Source of the DNA: Methylobacterium sp. J-067
Lineage (GTDB): Bacteria; Pseudomonadota; Alphaproteobacteria; Rhizobiales; Beijerinckiaceae
Assembly (NCBI RefSeq): GCF_022829465.1
Contig: NZ_JAKSXZ010000128.1
Coordinates: 62,001-126,000 of the forward strand
DNA length: 64,000 nucleotides
Direction of reading: 5' to 3'
The translations under genes and the position numbers were made by a program. Shown here in pieces: positions 1 through 8,626 of the stretch (positions within the stretch are counted from its first letter, which is position 1; each line of letters opens with the position of its first letter). Below the pieces are notes generated by a model. The model was not told the DNA's origin, did no database searches, and saw only the letters and a program-made list of their open reading frames with translations.

Positions 1-206
1 TCGGCCAGCCGGCCCCAGCCGCCCTGCCATTCCCCGGTGCGGCGGGCCTTGTCGGCCTTGAGGTCGTAGATGCCGAGGCCGGCGAAGGCGTCGAGCGCCC
101 GGAACGGTTTGTCCTTGAGGCCGAGATGGGCGAGGACGCGGGCCAGCACGAGGTGCTTGAGCACGTCGGCGTGGTTTCCCGCGTGGAAGGCGTGCCGGTA
201 ATTCAT
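1..206 (-). CDS. rlmJ: 23S rRNA adenine-N6 methyltransferase RlmJ (N-terminal part, runs off left edge)
   Basis: Translation from the ATG at 206 begins MNYRHAFHAGNHADVLKH and continues with LDAFAGLGIYDL. This is the characteristic start of RlmJ (YhiR/ComJ), which methylates A2030 of 23S rRNA; the AFAG segment corresponds to the S-adenosylmethionine-binding loop. Only about 68 residues lie in the window; the catalytic part is off the left edge. The match to the family N-terminus is strong, so the call is secure although the gene is partial. Confidence 0.9.
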   Translation of the reverse strand, partial: MNYRHAFHAGNHADVLKHLVLARVLAHLGLKDKPFRALDAFAGLGIYDLKADKARRTGEWQGGWGRLA

Positions 207-265
207 GGCTGTGGCTCAAGCGGATCCGGCGCCGCCCGTCCAGGGCCGGGCCCCGAAATTCCGCT

Positions 266-934
266 TTAGCGGGGCGGATCGAGGGCGATGTCCGGCGAGC
301 GGCAATTGCTGCGGGCGACTTCGGGGCAGGGGGTGAAGCCGCGCAGATCCTTCGCGAAGCAGATCCGCACCTCGGTCAGCTGGCCCCGCGCGCAATTCAC
401 CGACATCATGTCCGGTCGCAGGCCGGCGTTCGCGGCCACGAACTGGCGGGCGATCTCCACCGGCGCGAGCCGCTGCCCGCCGGTCTTCAGCCCGTCGGGG
501 ATCGTCACCGCCAGCCGCGCCTGCCTGACGGCGGTGAAGTACGAGGACGGATCGAGGCCCGAGCAGGTGCCGTGCGTGCGCCACTCGTGCCGGGCGAGGC
601 CCTCGCTCGGATAGACCTGCCCCGCCACCTCCATCGCCTGCCGGGTGATCGGGCGCTGCACGGCGGAGCAGTTCTGCGGGTAGCCGCGGGTGTATTGCGG
701 CCAGAGCCCGTGCACGACGAAGCCGAGGCCCCGGCCGGGGGCGCATTGCGGCTCGTCCCGGCGGCCGCCGTCCCCCTCGCAGAAGGTCGGCGACCAGGAG
801 AGGGCGAGGACGTAGAAGTCGAAATCGCCCGGCGCGGAGCGGCGGCCGAACCCACCGTAATCCTGCGCGGCGGCGGGGAGCGAGGCCAGGGCCGCCAGCC
901 CCAGCAGGCCGGCGCGGAGCGTGGGCAGGCGCAC
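266..934 (-). CDS. secreted ribonuclease T2 family protein
   Basis: A 222-residue protein with a signal peptide (about residues 1-23, ending AAAQ), predicted to act in the periplasm or outside the cell on RNA. Both RNase T2 active-site boxes are visible: HGLWPQ with His75, and HEWRTHGTC with Glu117 and His121. Cysteines at 52, 64, 89 and 124 could form disulfides. The start is taken as the GTG at 934, because upstream in-frame sequence is out-of-frame readthrough of the preceding gene and the hydrophobic signal sequence begins here. It lies 14 nt downstream of another secreted protein gene, so the two are probably one transcript. Usual substrate scavenging or stress roles are inferred only from the family. 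Confidence 0.88.
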   Translation of the reverse strand: MRLPTLRAGLLGLAALASLPAAAQDYGGFGRRSAPGDFDFYVLALSWSPTFCEGDGGRRDEPQCAPGRGLGFVVHGLWPQYTRGYPQNCSAVQRPITRQAMEVAGQVYPSEGLARHEWRTHGTCSGLDPSSYFTAVRQARLAVTIPDGLKTGGQRLAPVEIARQFVAANAGLRPDMMSVNCARGQLTEVRICFAKDLRGFTPCPEVARSNCRSPDIALDPPR

Positions 935-948
935 TGTCGTCCGTCCGC

Positions 949-1413
949 TCAGGGCCGCGCCATCCGGCAGGCGGTGGCGTAGGCATAGGCGAGGTTGCGG
1001 TCGAGGCCGTGGACGCAGAACTCGACGCCCCAGGTGGACCCGATGATGCCGAGGCTCTCGCGCACCGAGTAGTCGATCTTCCGGTGCAACCCGTCCGACG
1101 TTGTGGCGACGGCGGAGCAGAACCGGCGCGGGATGGCATCGAGCCCCCAGGGACGCCACGCCGTCCGCTCGATCCTGTCGAACGCGATGATGGTCATGGA
1201 GGAGTTCCAGAACTTCGCTTCCTTCTCGGCGAAGTTCGTCGCCACCTTCTCCAGCACGTCGGGATCCTGGCAGCCCGGAATCTGCGCATCGTAGGGGAAG
1301 ACCCGCTCCTCGGCGGGCTCGACATCCTCACGGGCGGAGCGGGCCTCGGCGGCGCCGACGGCGGTCACGCCGAGGGCGAGCCCGAGGGTGAGACGGACGA
1401 GGAAGGGGCGCAT
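949..1413 (-). CDS. secreted protein of unknown function, upstream partner of RNase T2
   Basis: A 154-residue protein with a clear signal peptide (residues 1-25, ending AAEA), predicted periplasmic. Three cysteine-containing stretches are visible: IPGCQDP, RRFCSAVA, and FCVHGL followed by ATACRM, which suggests a disulfide-stabilised fold. I do not recognise a named domain. The ATG at 1413 gives a standard signal peptide; an in-frame ATG at 1434 is also possible. The gene ends 14 nt before the RNase T2 start, so the two are likely cotranscribed. Whether it modulates the nuclease is not known from the sequence. Confidence 0.75.
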   Translation of the reverse strand: MRPFLVRLTLGLALGVTAVGAAEARSAREDVEPAEERVFPYDAQIPGCQDPDVLEKVATNFAEKEAKFWNSSMTIIAFDRIERTAWRPWGLDAIPRRFCSAVATTSDGLHRKIDYSVRESLGIIGSTWGVEFCVHGLDRNLAYAYATACRMARP

Positions 1414-1534
1414 GACAAGGGTCCGAACCGGCATGGTGGGACGATGGCCGGGGCGGGCGATCAGTCAAGCCGCCGCCACGCCGCGTCGGTGGATTGGGCG
1501 CCTGGTGCGGCCCGGACGCCACGGTGGCCGCAGC

Positions 1535-1837
1535 TCAGAATCGATCCTCGAACTCGGCCGTATCCAGGTCGCGGTAACGGCTCAACACCCGCACCAGGGC
1601 GATCCCATCCGGGATCGGCCGATAGAAGAGCACGGAATTGCCCAGCGTCACGCTGCGCAGACCATCAGCCAGTTCCGGCCTCCCGCGACCCATGAGGGGG
1701 TGCTGCGCGACGAGGTGAAGCTTCGCCTCGATCCGGTCGAGCATCCGGTCGGCGGCATCCATGTCGTCCTGGGCGATGTAGCTCCAGAGGTCGAGCAAGT
1801 CCTCGGCGGCACGGGGGTGCCGCTGGATCCTACTCAC
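1535..1837 (-). CDS. parE: RelE/ParE family toxin
   Basis: A 100-residue basic protein matching the ParE toxin fold: N-terminal RHPRAAEDLLDLWSYIA, the central LVAQHPLMGRGRPEL, and the C-terminal strand VLFYRPIPDGIALVRVLSRYRDL. ParE toxins inhibit DNA gyrase; RelE relatives cleave mRNA, and the sequence alone does not separate these with certainty. The start is the GTG at 1837, which overlaps the end of the antitoxin gene by 8 nt, an arrangement usual for translational coupling in parDE modules. It is the downstream gene of a two-gene operon with the ParD-like gene. Confidence 0.87.
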   Translation of the reverse strand: MSRIQRHPRAAEDLLDLWSYIAQDDMDAADRMLDRIEAKLHLVAQHPLMGRGRPELADGLRSVTLGNSVLFYRPIPDGIALVRVLSRYRDLDTAEFEDRF

Positions 1838-2090
1838 CCTTCGCGGCCCTGCGGCGGCGGGCTTCGGCCTTGATCGCCGCCATGTCGAGCGGTTCGAGCG
1901 CGCCGCTGTCCAGCCCCTCGCGGATGTCGCGGCGCAGGGCATCGAGCTTGGCGGCGCGCATCTGCTCCCGCTCCTCGACCAGGCGCAGGCCGTCGCGCAT
2001 CACCTCGCTCGCCGAGGCGTAGCGCCCGCTGGCGACCAGATCGCGGACGAAGCGTTCGTAATGTGCACCCAGCGTGTAGCTCGACGGCAC
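1830..2090 (-). CDS. parD: ParD-like antitoxin (ribbon-helix-helix)
   Basis: An 86-residue protein with the short N-terminal ribbon-helix-helix of ParD/CopG antitoxins (SYTLGAHYERFVRDLVASGRY then ASASEVMRDGLRL), followed by a charged helical C-terminus that normally wraps the toxin. It precedes and overlaps the toxin gene. A perfect 21-bp palindrome lies 23 nt upstream of the ATG and is the obvious autoregulatory operator. Family knowledge says it would neutralise ParE and repress its own promoter with the toxin as co-repressor. Confidence 0.88.
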   Translation of the reverse strand: MPSSYTLGAHYERFVRDLVASGRYASASEVMRDGLRLVEEREQMRAAKLDALRRDIREGLDSGALEPLDMAAIKAEARRRRAAKGE

Positions 2091-2113
2091 GGGTCCCTCC
2101 TGAGGCGGATCGA

Positions 2114-2134
2114 GACTATCATATTATGATAGTC
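2114..2134. promoter_or_regulatory. 21-bp perfect palindrome, probable parDE operator
   Basis: GACTATCATA-T-TATGATAGTC reads identically on both strands. It is A+T-rich in a roughly 70% G+C background and lies just upstream of the ParD-like gene start, the position expected for a ribbon-helix-helix operator overlapping the promoter -10 region. Operator role is inferred from position and symmetry. Confidence 0.7.
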
Positions 2135-2157
2135 CGGCAATCGCGGGAGGGCCCGCC

Positions 2158-2295
2158 CTATCGCGGCGCCGACGACGAGGCCGGGTCCGGTGGGGTGGCC
2201 GGGACGACGGGGGTCGCCTTCGTCCACCACAGGCCGATCAGCAGGATTCCAACGAAGATCGCGGCGATGAAGCCGCCGAGCATGAGGCGTCGCAT
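2158..2295 (-). CDS. small single-pass membrane protein (45 aa)
   Basis: The ORF from the ATG at 2295 encodes MRRLMLGG, then a hydrophobic helix (about residues 6-23, ending GLWW), then a proline- and alanine-rich tail. Positive residues at the N-terminus predict an N-in single-pass membrane protein. No family is recognised. It lies 28 nt downstream of the extensin-like gene on the same strand and could share its transcript. Confidence 0.5.
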   Translation of the reverse strand: MRRLMLGGFIAAIFVGILLIGLWWTKATPVVPATPPDPASSSAPR

Positions 2296-2323
2296 GGGTC
2301 CGGTATAGGGCGGACCCGCCGGA

Positions 2324-3334
2324 TCAGTAGATCGGGCCCTCGACGGAGGGCGGGGGCGCCCCGAGCTGCAGCGGCTCGCCGTACTCCTCGCCCGGCTCCT
2401 CCGGCACGGCTGCGACGCGCGGGGCCGGGCGGGGGGCAAGGCTCGGGTGCGCCTGCACCGAGGTGTAGGCCGAGGGCACCTGCGCCGGCACGCGCGCCGG
2501 GGCGCGGGCCACCTGCGTCGGGCTCGCGGCCTTCGACATCGGCGAGACGCCGTAGGGATCGTCCTCCTCGATATCCACAGGGGCCTGCGGCGGCGCGGGC
2601 TGGCGCGGCGGCGGGACGGGCTTCGAGAGCGGACGCGGGCCGTCGCCGCCGAGCTGCGGCGTGAACTTGATCAGCGGCTGGCAGATCCGGCGCAGGCCGC
2701 GCGGGTCGTGCCGGGCGAGGTCCACGTGGATGTGGTCGTAGTGGAACACGTTCGAGCCCGGCGCCAGCACCGTGGTGAAGCGCTGGCACGCGCCCAGGAA
2801 GATCTCCCGGAGGAAGCCCTGCTCCGCCTCGGTGCCGCGCCATCCGCCCTTCACGGTGATGACATGGCCGTCCGCGAGCTTGAGCGACATCACGTCGATG
2901 GCGTTGCCGAAGCCGTGCTCGGAGAGCTTGGCGCCGGGCTGGTTGTTGCGCCCCCGGCAGGAATAGGAGCCCGCGTTGATCTCGGCCACAGGGACGCCGA
3001 AATAGAGTTCGGCCGCCGGCTGGATCGTGTCCGCGAGCCACGCGTCGGCCTCGGCGAGGGCCGGGCAGCCCAGCGTCATCCGCTGCTTGAGGATCACGGA
3101 GCCGTTGCCGAGCCGCGTCACCCGGAAGGGCTGCTGCATGCCGCAGGGGCCGGGGCCGTCGATGGCGGCCGCCGGCGTGATGAATTCGGTCTGCGTCACC
3201 AATTTCTTGGCGAGGCACACCTGCTCCGCCTGGTCCCGCCACGGCTCGCGCCGTTCGAACCGGTTGACCGAGCAGGCCGTGAGGGCCGCCCCGAACAGGG
3301 CCAGGCCTGAGAACGCGAGAACGCTACGCCGCAT
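2324..3334 (-). CDS. extensin-like C-terminal domain lipoprotein
   Basis: A 336-residue protein. The N-terminus (MRRSVLAF...GAALTACS) has a lipobox, so it is predicted to be lipid-anchored facing the periplasm. Residues about 25-210 carry the bacterial extensin-like C domain: CSVNRF, TLGCPALAEADAWL, SYSCRGRNN, KLSEHGFGNAIDV and HYDHIHVDLARH; the His and Asp residues resemble the metal site of D,D-peptidase-like folds. The last third is proline-rich and low complexity. The ATG at 3334 was preferred over an upstream GTG at 3352 because it starts directly at the lipobox signal. A cell-envelope role is likely; catalysis is not established. Confidence 0.85.
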   Translation of the reverse strand: MRRSVLAFSGLALFGAALTACSVNRFERREPWRDQAEQVCLAKKLVTQTEFITPAAAIDGPGPCGMQQPFRVTRLGNGSVILKQRMTLGCPALAEADAWLADTIQPAAELYFGVPVAEINAGSYSCRGRNNQPGAKLSEHGFGNAIDVMSLKLADGHVITVKGGWRGTEAEQGFLREIFLGACQRFTTVLAPGSNVFHYDHIHVDLARHDPRGLRRICQPLIKFTPQLGGDGPRPLSKPVPPPRQPAPPQAPVDIEEDDPYGVSPMSKAASPTQVARAPARVPAQVPSAYTSVQAHPSLAPRPAPRVAAVPEEPGEEYGEPLQLGAPPPSVEGPIY

Positions 3335-3429
3335 GAACCAGACGGTGCGCACGATCCCGTAAACGCTTCGTCAAGCGCGTTTCCGCTTTCCCGACCCCTG
3401 TGGCATGGCACGGTCCACGCCCGACGCGG

Positions 3430-3464
3430 TTGACAGGCCCCCACCCTGGTCGACCACATAAGCG
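3430..3464 (+). promoter_or_regulatory. possible promoter of the amidase gene
   Basis: A consensus TTGACA lies at 3430-3435, with a weak -10-like ACCACA or CATAAG 17-21 nt later, immediately before the amidase ATG. There is no Shine-Dalgarno sequence in front of that ATG, so transcription could start at or near the ATG and give a leaderless message. The -10 match is poor. Confidence 0.35.
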
Positions 3465-4694
3465 ATGCTTTCGCTCCTCGATCTCCGCGCCCGTATCGCC
3501 GCCGGCACCCTGACCCCGGCCGGCGCCGTCGACCTCTGCCGGGAGGCCATCGCCGCGCGCGATCCCTCCATCGGCGCCTTCGTCGCCATCGATCCCGATC
3601 CGGCGATCCCGCAGGACGGGCCGCTCGCGGGCATCGCGGTCGGCATCAAGGACATCATCGACACCGCCACCCTGCCGACGCAGCTCGGCACGACGCTCTA
3701 CGCGGGCTGGCGCCCGAAGGCGGACGCGGCCGTCGTGGCGCGGCTGAAGGAGCGCGGCGCGGTGGCGCTCGCCAAGACCACCACCACCGCCTACGCCAGC
3801 TCAGACCCCACCGAGACGCGCAATCCGCACGATGCCGGCCACACGCCCGGCGGGTCGTCGGCCGGCTCGGCGGCGGCGGTGGGCGCCGGCATGCTGCCGC
3901 TGGCCTTGGGCACCCAGACGGCGGGCTCGGTGATCCGCCCGGCGAGCTATTGTGGCTGCGCGGCGATCAAGCCCTCCTTCCGGCTGATCCCCACGGTCGG
4001 GGTGAAGACGTGGTCCTGGGCCCTCGACACGGTCGGCCTGTTCGCGGCGGGCGTCGGCGACCTCGCCTATGCGCTCGCCGCCATCACCGGCCGGGACGGG
4101 ATCGACGGGGAGGCCACGTCCGCGCCCCGCATCGCCCTGGTGCGCCAGGACTTCGCGGAGGCGCCCGAGCCCGCCGCCGAGGCGGCGCTGGCCACGGCCC
4201 GCGCCGCCGCCGAGCGGGCGGGGGCCCGCGTCTTCGACCTGACGCTGCCGCCGGAACTCGCGCAGGCCTGGGAGCGCCACAGCGCCATCCAGGATTTCGA
4301 AGCGCGGCAGGCGCTGGGCTGGGAGTTCACCGCCCATCGCGACAGCCTCCCGCCCCATGTCCGGCGGAACCTCGAAGCGGGCGATGCCACCGCCCCCGCG
4401 ACCTACGACGACGCCCGCCGCCACGCCCACCGCGCCCGCCGGGTGCTGAAGGGCCTGTTCGGCGAGTTCGACGCCATCCTCACCTTCTCGGCCGCCGGCC
4501 CGGCCCCGGTGAGCCTCGCCTCCACGGGCGATCCGCGCTTCAACCGGCTCTGGACGCTGATGGGCGTGCCCTGCGTGAACGTGCCGGTGCCGGGCGACGG
4601 CCTGCCCGTGGGCGTGCAGGTCATCGGCCGGTTCGGCGGCGACGGGCAGGCGCTCGCCGTCGCCAAGCTGATCGAGGACGCCCTGCGGGGGTGA
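3465..4694 (+). CDS. amidase signature family hydrolase
   Basis: A 409-residue cytoplasmic enzyme of the amidase signature family, which hydrolyses amide bonds with a Ser-cisSer-Lys triad. Visible landmarks: GIKDIIDTA (catalytic Lys about residue 66), the Gly/Ser-rich GGSSAGSAAAVGAG (cis-Ser), and TQTAGSVIRPASYCG (nucleophile Ser). The C-terminus GLPVGVQVIGRFGGD is typical. Substrate cannot be read from the sequence. The gene stands alone and faces the convergent AI-2E family gene 7 nt downstream. Confidence 0.88.
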   Translation: MLSLLDLRARIAAGTLTPAGAVDLCREAIAARDPSIGAFVAIDPDPAIPQDGPLAGIAVGIKDIIDTATLPTQLGTTLYAGWRPKADAAVVARLKERGAVALAKTTTTAYASSDPTETRNPHDAGHTPGGSSAGSAAAVGAGMLPLALGTQTAGSVIRPASYCGCAAIKPSFRLIPTVGVKTWSWALDTVGLFAAGVGDLAYALAAITGRDGIDGEATSAPRIALVRQDFAEAPEPAAEAALATARAAAERAGARVFDLTLPPELAQAWERHSAIQDFEARQALGWEFTAHRDSLPPHVRRNLEAGDATAPATYDDARRHAHRARRVLKGLFGEFDAILTFSAAGPAPVSLASTGDPRFNRLWTLMGVPCVNVPVPGDGLPVGVQVIGRFGGDGQALAVAKLIEDALRG

Positions 4695-4701
4695 ATGCCC
4701 C

Positions 4702-5847
4702 TCAATGCCCCGGATGCTCGCCGAGCGTGTCCTCGACGTAGAGCTGTTCGAGCAGCACCTTGATCACCGCGAGCAGCGGCAGGGCGAGCGCGATGCCCCA
4801 AAGACCGAAGATCACGCCGAGCACGAGCTGCCCGGCGAAGATCGTCGCCGGGGGGATGTCGAGCGCCCGCTTCTGGATGAAGGGCGTGAGCCCGTAGCTC
4901 TCCAGGCACTGCACCGCGAGGTAGACGCCGAGCGCGCCGAGCAGCGCCTTCGGCCCTGACGCCAGGGCGGCGAGCAGGATCACGAGGCCCGCCACGAGCG
5001 GCCCCACCGTGGGCACGAAGGCGAGGAGCCCCGCCTGCAGGCCGAGGATCAGCGCGCCGCCGATGCCGAGGAAGGCGAGGCCCGCCCAGGTGAACAGGAA
5101 GATCGCCGTCATGGTCAGCAGCTGGCCGAACAGCCAGTGGCGCAGGGTCTCGCCCGCCCCGTCGAGCACCTTCGCCCCCCGGCGGCGCTTCGTGGGGGGG
5201 ATGAAGCGCAGCACGCCGTCGCGGTAGCTGTGCGGGTCGGCCGCGAAGGCCGCGCCGAGGAAGACGATGACGAGGAGGTTGCCCACGGCATCCACGAGGC
5301 CGAGCACCACCGCCGTCGCCGGGCCGAGCACGCTGCCCGCGCTCGACAGGACCGAACCGGAACTCTTCAGCAGCCCGGAGGCGAGGCCGCCGAGGCCGCT
5401 CTCCTGCTGGCCGGGCTCCCGCGCGGACCGGCCGTCGTCCTTCGCCGGGCCGAGGAGGGGCACGTCGATCCCGTGGTCGGCGAGCCAGGTGTTCACGGAA
5501 TCGGCCTGCGTCTTGATGGTGCTGCCGAGGTCACGCCCCTGCTGCGCGACGGTGGTGCCGCCATAGGTGGCGAAGCCGAGCGCCAGGAGCGCGACGGTGA
5601 CGCTCGCCAGCGTCAGCCGCAGGCTGCGCGGCAGCGGCAGGACATAGGCGAGCGCCCGCGTCAGACCGTCGAGGAATACGCCGAGCAGCACGCCGGCGAA
5701 GATCAGGAGCAGCGTGCCCGCCGACATCCAGGCCAGGGCCAGGGCGGCGGTGAAGCAGACCACGGCGATGCCGGAGCCGGCGAGGGGGGCGGCCCCCCGC
5801 CACGGGCCGACCGGCCCCTTCAGGGCCTCGAGCTTCGATTCGGTCAT
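4702..5847 (-). CDS. AI-2E family transporter (PerM/YdiK-type permease)
   Basis: A 381-residue integral membrane protein. Paired hydrophobic helices occupy about residues 25-90; a soluble segment (about 95-160) includes a low-complexity Gly/Ser stretch; five or more helices follow from about 175 to the end. The family landmarks LFGQLLTMTAIFLF, LGLQAGLLAFVPTVGPL, and the C-terminal IFGLWGIALALPLLAVIKVL are present. Family members are putative exporters; only some have been tied to AI-2 or to ion exchange, so the substrate is unknown. Confidence 0.88.
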   Translation of the reverse strand: MTESKLEALKGPVGPWRGAAPLAGSGIAVVCFTAALALAWMSAGTLLLIFAGVLLGVFLDGLTRALAYVLPLPRSLRLTLASVTVALLALGFATYGGTTVAQQGRDLGSTIKTQADSVNTWLADHGIDVPLLGPAKDDGRSAREPGQQESGLGGLASGLLKSSGSVLSSAGSVLGPATAVVLGLVDAVGNLLVIVFLGAAFAADPHSYRDGVLRFIPPTKRRRGAKVLDGAGETLRHWLFGQLLTMTAIFLFTWAGLAFLGIGGALILGLQAGLLAFVPTVGPLVAGLVILLAALASGPKALLGALGVYLAVQCLESYGLTPFIQKRALDIPPATIFAGQLVLGVIFGLWGIALALPLLAVIKVLLEQLYVEDTLGEHPGH

Positions 5848-5973
5848 TACGATCCTTGGCGGCCACTGAGCCCCACGTCGAACGCGTCGCAGGCGCCCCG
5901 GTCAAGCCCTGGGCGACGAATGCGGGGGATGTGCGTTGATGCCCGGAGACGTCATCCCAAGGAGCACCCGCGC

Positions 5974-6123
5974 ATGGACAACCACGGCAGCACCCGGTTC
6001 AACCACCTCGCCCCCGGCGACAACATCGACAAGCGGGACCAGTTGAGCAGCGTGGTGCTGATGGGCCTCGCCATCGCGGGCGGGGCCGTCTCGCTGGTGC
6101 TCCTGTCGCTGATCGGCGGCTAG
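5974..6123 (+). CDS. small membrane protein (49 aa)
   Basis: The ATG at 5974 follows an AAGGAG Shine-Dalgarno sequence at 5959-5964. The product has a polar N-terminal half (MDNHGSTRFNHLAPGDNID) and a single hydrophobic helix near the C-terminus (VVLMGLAIAGGAVSLVLLSL). No domain recognised. The good ribosome-binding site and membrane helix make it a credible small gene rather than noise. Confidence 0.6.
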   Translation: MDNHGSTRFNHLAPGDNIDKRDQLSSVVLMGLAIAGGAVSLVLLSLIGG

Positions 6124-6127
6124 TCCC

Positions 6128-6598
6128 TTACCAGCGCCCCGCCGCCGCGTCGTCGGCGGCGGTGGCCTCGACCCAGCCGCCGACCGTTCCGTCGGCCAGA
6201 TGCTCGCGCTTCCAGAACGGCGCACGGGTCTTCAGGTAATCCATCAGGAAGCTCGCCGCCTCGAAGGCCGCGATCCGGTGGCCGGAGGCCGTCAGCACGA
6301 AGACGATGCCCTCGCCGGGCCGGACGAGCCCATGCCGGTGGATGACCCGCACCGCCTGGAGCGGCCAGCGCGTCTCGGCCTCCTCGACCACCCGGCCGAT
6401 CTCGGCCTCGGCCATGCCGGGATAATGCTCCAGTTCGAGGGCGGCGAGGCGCCCGGCCTCGTCCCGGCACAGCCCCGAGAAGGTGACGACCGCCCCGGCC
6501 TTCCCCGCAAGCTCCGCCTCGACGCGGGCGACCTCCCGCGCGAGGTCGAAGGGCTCGGCCTGGATCGAGACCTTCGCGGGGGGCAGCGGAGATTCCAT
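6128..6598 (-). CDS. moaE: molybdopterin synthase catalytic subunit MoaE
   Basis: A 156-residue protein that, with MoaD thiocarboxylate, inserts two sulfurs into precursor Z to form molybdopterin. Family landmarks are VVTFSGLCRDE, LELEHYPGM, VIHRHGLVRPGE and the C-terminal GHRIAAFEAA, MDYLKTRAPFWKRE with the conserved lysines. The ATG at 6598 gives the normal family length; an extended reading is possible but has no similarity. No moaD is adjacent, so its partner lies outside the window. The ActB protein encoded nearby belongs to the molybdopterin-oxidoreductase superfamily but typically carries no cofactor, so no functional link is claimed. Confidence 0.92.
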   Translation of the reverse strand: MESPLPPAKVSIQAEPFDLAREVARVEAELAGKAGAVVTFSGLCRDEAGRLAALELEHYPGMAEAEIGRVVEEAETRWPLQAVRVIHRHGLVRPGEGIVFVLTASGHRIAAFEAASFLMDYLKTRAPFWKREHLADGTVGGWVEATAADDAAAGRW

Positions 6599-6707
6599 GG
6601 CGGACTTTCGGGGGCTGCCCCACAGGGCGCCTGACTGTTTGCGCTGCGCCCTATATGGCACGGAGGAGCCGGAGGCCGAACCGGGGCCGCGGGAGGCACA
6701 AGGCATC

Positions 6708-7730
6708 ATGAACCCAGAGCTGACGCTGCCTTACGAGGGCGAGTCGCCGTCCTTCGCCAGCCGCCCGGTCTGGTGCGGACGCGGCAGCACCGTGATCGGC
6801 GCGGCGCGGATCGGCGATCAGTCCTGGCTCGGGGATGCGGCGGTGATCCGCGCCGACGGGCAGCCCGTGACCCTGGGGGACCGGTTCTGGCTCGGCCACC
6901 GCTCGACCGTCCACATCGCCACCTTCGCCCACGGCACGACCTGCGGCGACCGGGTGACGGTGGGGCGCAACAGCGTGCTCCACGCCTGCACGATCGGCGC
7001 GGACGTGGTGGTCGAGGACGACGTGGTGATCCTCGACGGATCGAGCATCGGCGACGGCGCGGTGATCGAGGCGGGGGCGACCGTGTTCCCCCGCTCCGAC
7101 CTCGCGGGGGGCTTCGCCTATGCCGGCAGCCCCGCCAAGGCGGTGCGCCCGGTCGCGCCGGGGGAGGCGGCCGAGCGCGCCGAACGGGTGCGCGAGCGCA
7201 GCGCCGAGGGGCTCGGCGCCGATCCCGAGCCGCCGCAGGACCTCGATCCGGACGTGTTCGTGGCCCGCACCGCGCGCCTGCGCGGGCGCGTCGGGCTGGG
7301 GGCGGGGGCGAGCGTGCTGTTCTGCTGCGCGCTGGAGGCCGAGGCCGGGCCCATAGTGGTCGGCGCCGACACCAACATCCAGGACAACACGGTGATCCGC
7401 TCGCGGGGCGAGGGCGTGGTGATCGGGCGCGACACCACCATCGCGCACAACGTCCGCATCGCCGATTCCCGCATCGGCGCCCGCAGCCTCATCGGCATCG
7501 GCGCGGTGATCGCGCCGGGGACGCTGATCGCCGACGACGTGATGCTCGCCGCCGGGGCCACCACCGATCCCGGCCAGATCCTCGAATCCGGCCATCTCTG
7601 GGGCGGGCGCCCCGCGCGCATCCTCGGCCCCCTCGACGCCGAGCGGCGCGCGATGATGCTGCGCATCGTGGAGAGCTATTGCCGCCACGGTCGCGAGTAC
7701 CGGGCGGCGCAGGAGGAGCTGGCGGGCTAG
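6708..7730 (+). CDS. tandem two-domain gamma-carbonic-anhydrase-like left-handed beta-helix protein
   Basis: A 340-residue protein made of two gamma-class carbonic anhydrase-like hexapeptide-repeat domains, about residues 12-150 and 180-312, each followed by the usual C-terminal helix (second: MMLRIVESYCRHGREY). Single-domain family members are about 175 residues, so this is a duplication-fusion. Aligned by hand to family motifs, domain 1 keeps the first and third zinc histidines (His69 in STVHI, His92 in VLHAC) but has Arg87 for the second. Domain 2 has Arg231 in the first position, keeps the second (His247 in TIAHN) and has Ala252 in the third. Catalysis is therefore uncertain. The gene is divergent from moaE. 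Hexapeptide acyltransferase is an alternative, but the spacing fits gamma-CA better. Confidence 0.8.
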   Translation: MNPELTLPYEGESPSFASRPVWCGRGSTVIGAARIGDQSWLGDAAVIRADGQPVTLGDRFWLGHRSTVHIATFAHGTTCGDRVTVGRNSVLHACTIGADVVVEDDVVILDGSSIGDGAVIEAGATVFPRSDLAGGFAYAGSPAKAVRPVAPGEAAERAERVRERSAEGLGADPEPPQDLDPDVFVARTARLRGRVGLGAGASVLFCCALEAEAGPIVVGADTNIQDNTVIRSRGEGVVIGRDTTIAHNVRIADSRIGARSLIGIGAVIAPGTLIADDVMLAAGATTDPGQILESGHLWGGRPARILGPLDAERRAMMLRIVESYCRHGREYRAAQEELAG

Positions 7731-7749
7731 CGACCGCGCCCGCCGCCGC

Positions 7750-8610
<861 letters not shown>

Positions 8611-8626
8611 GGTGAAAGTCCCCTGA

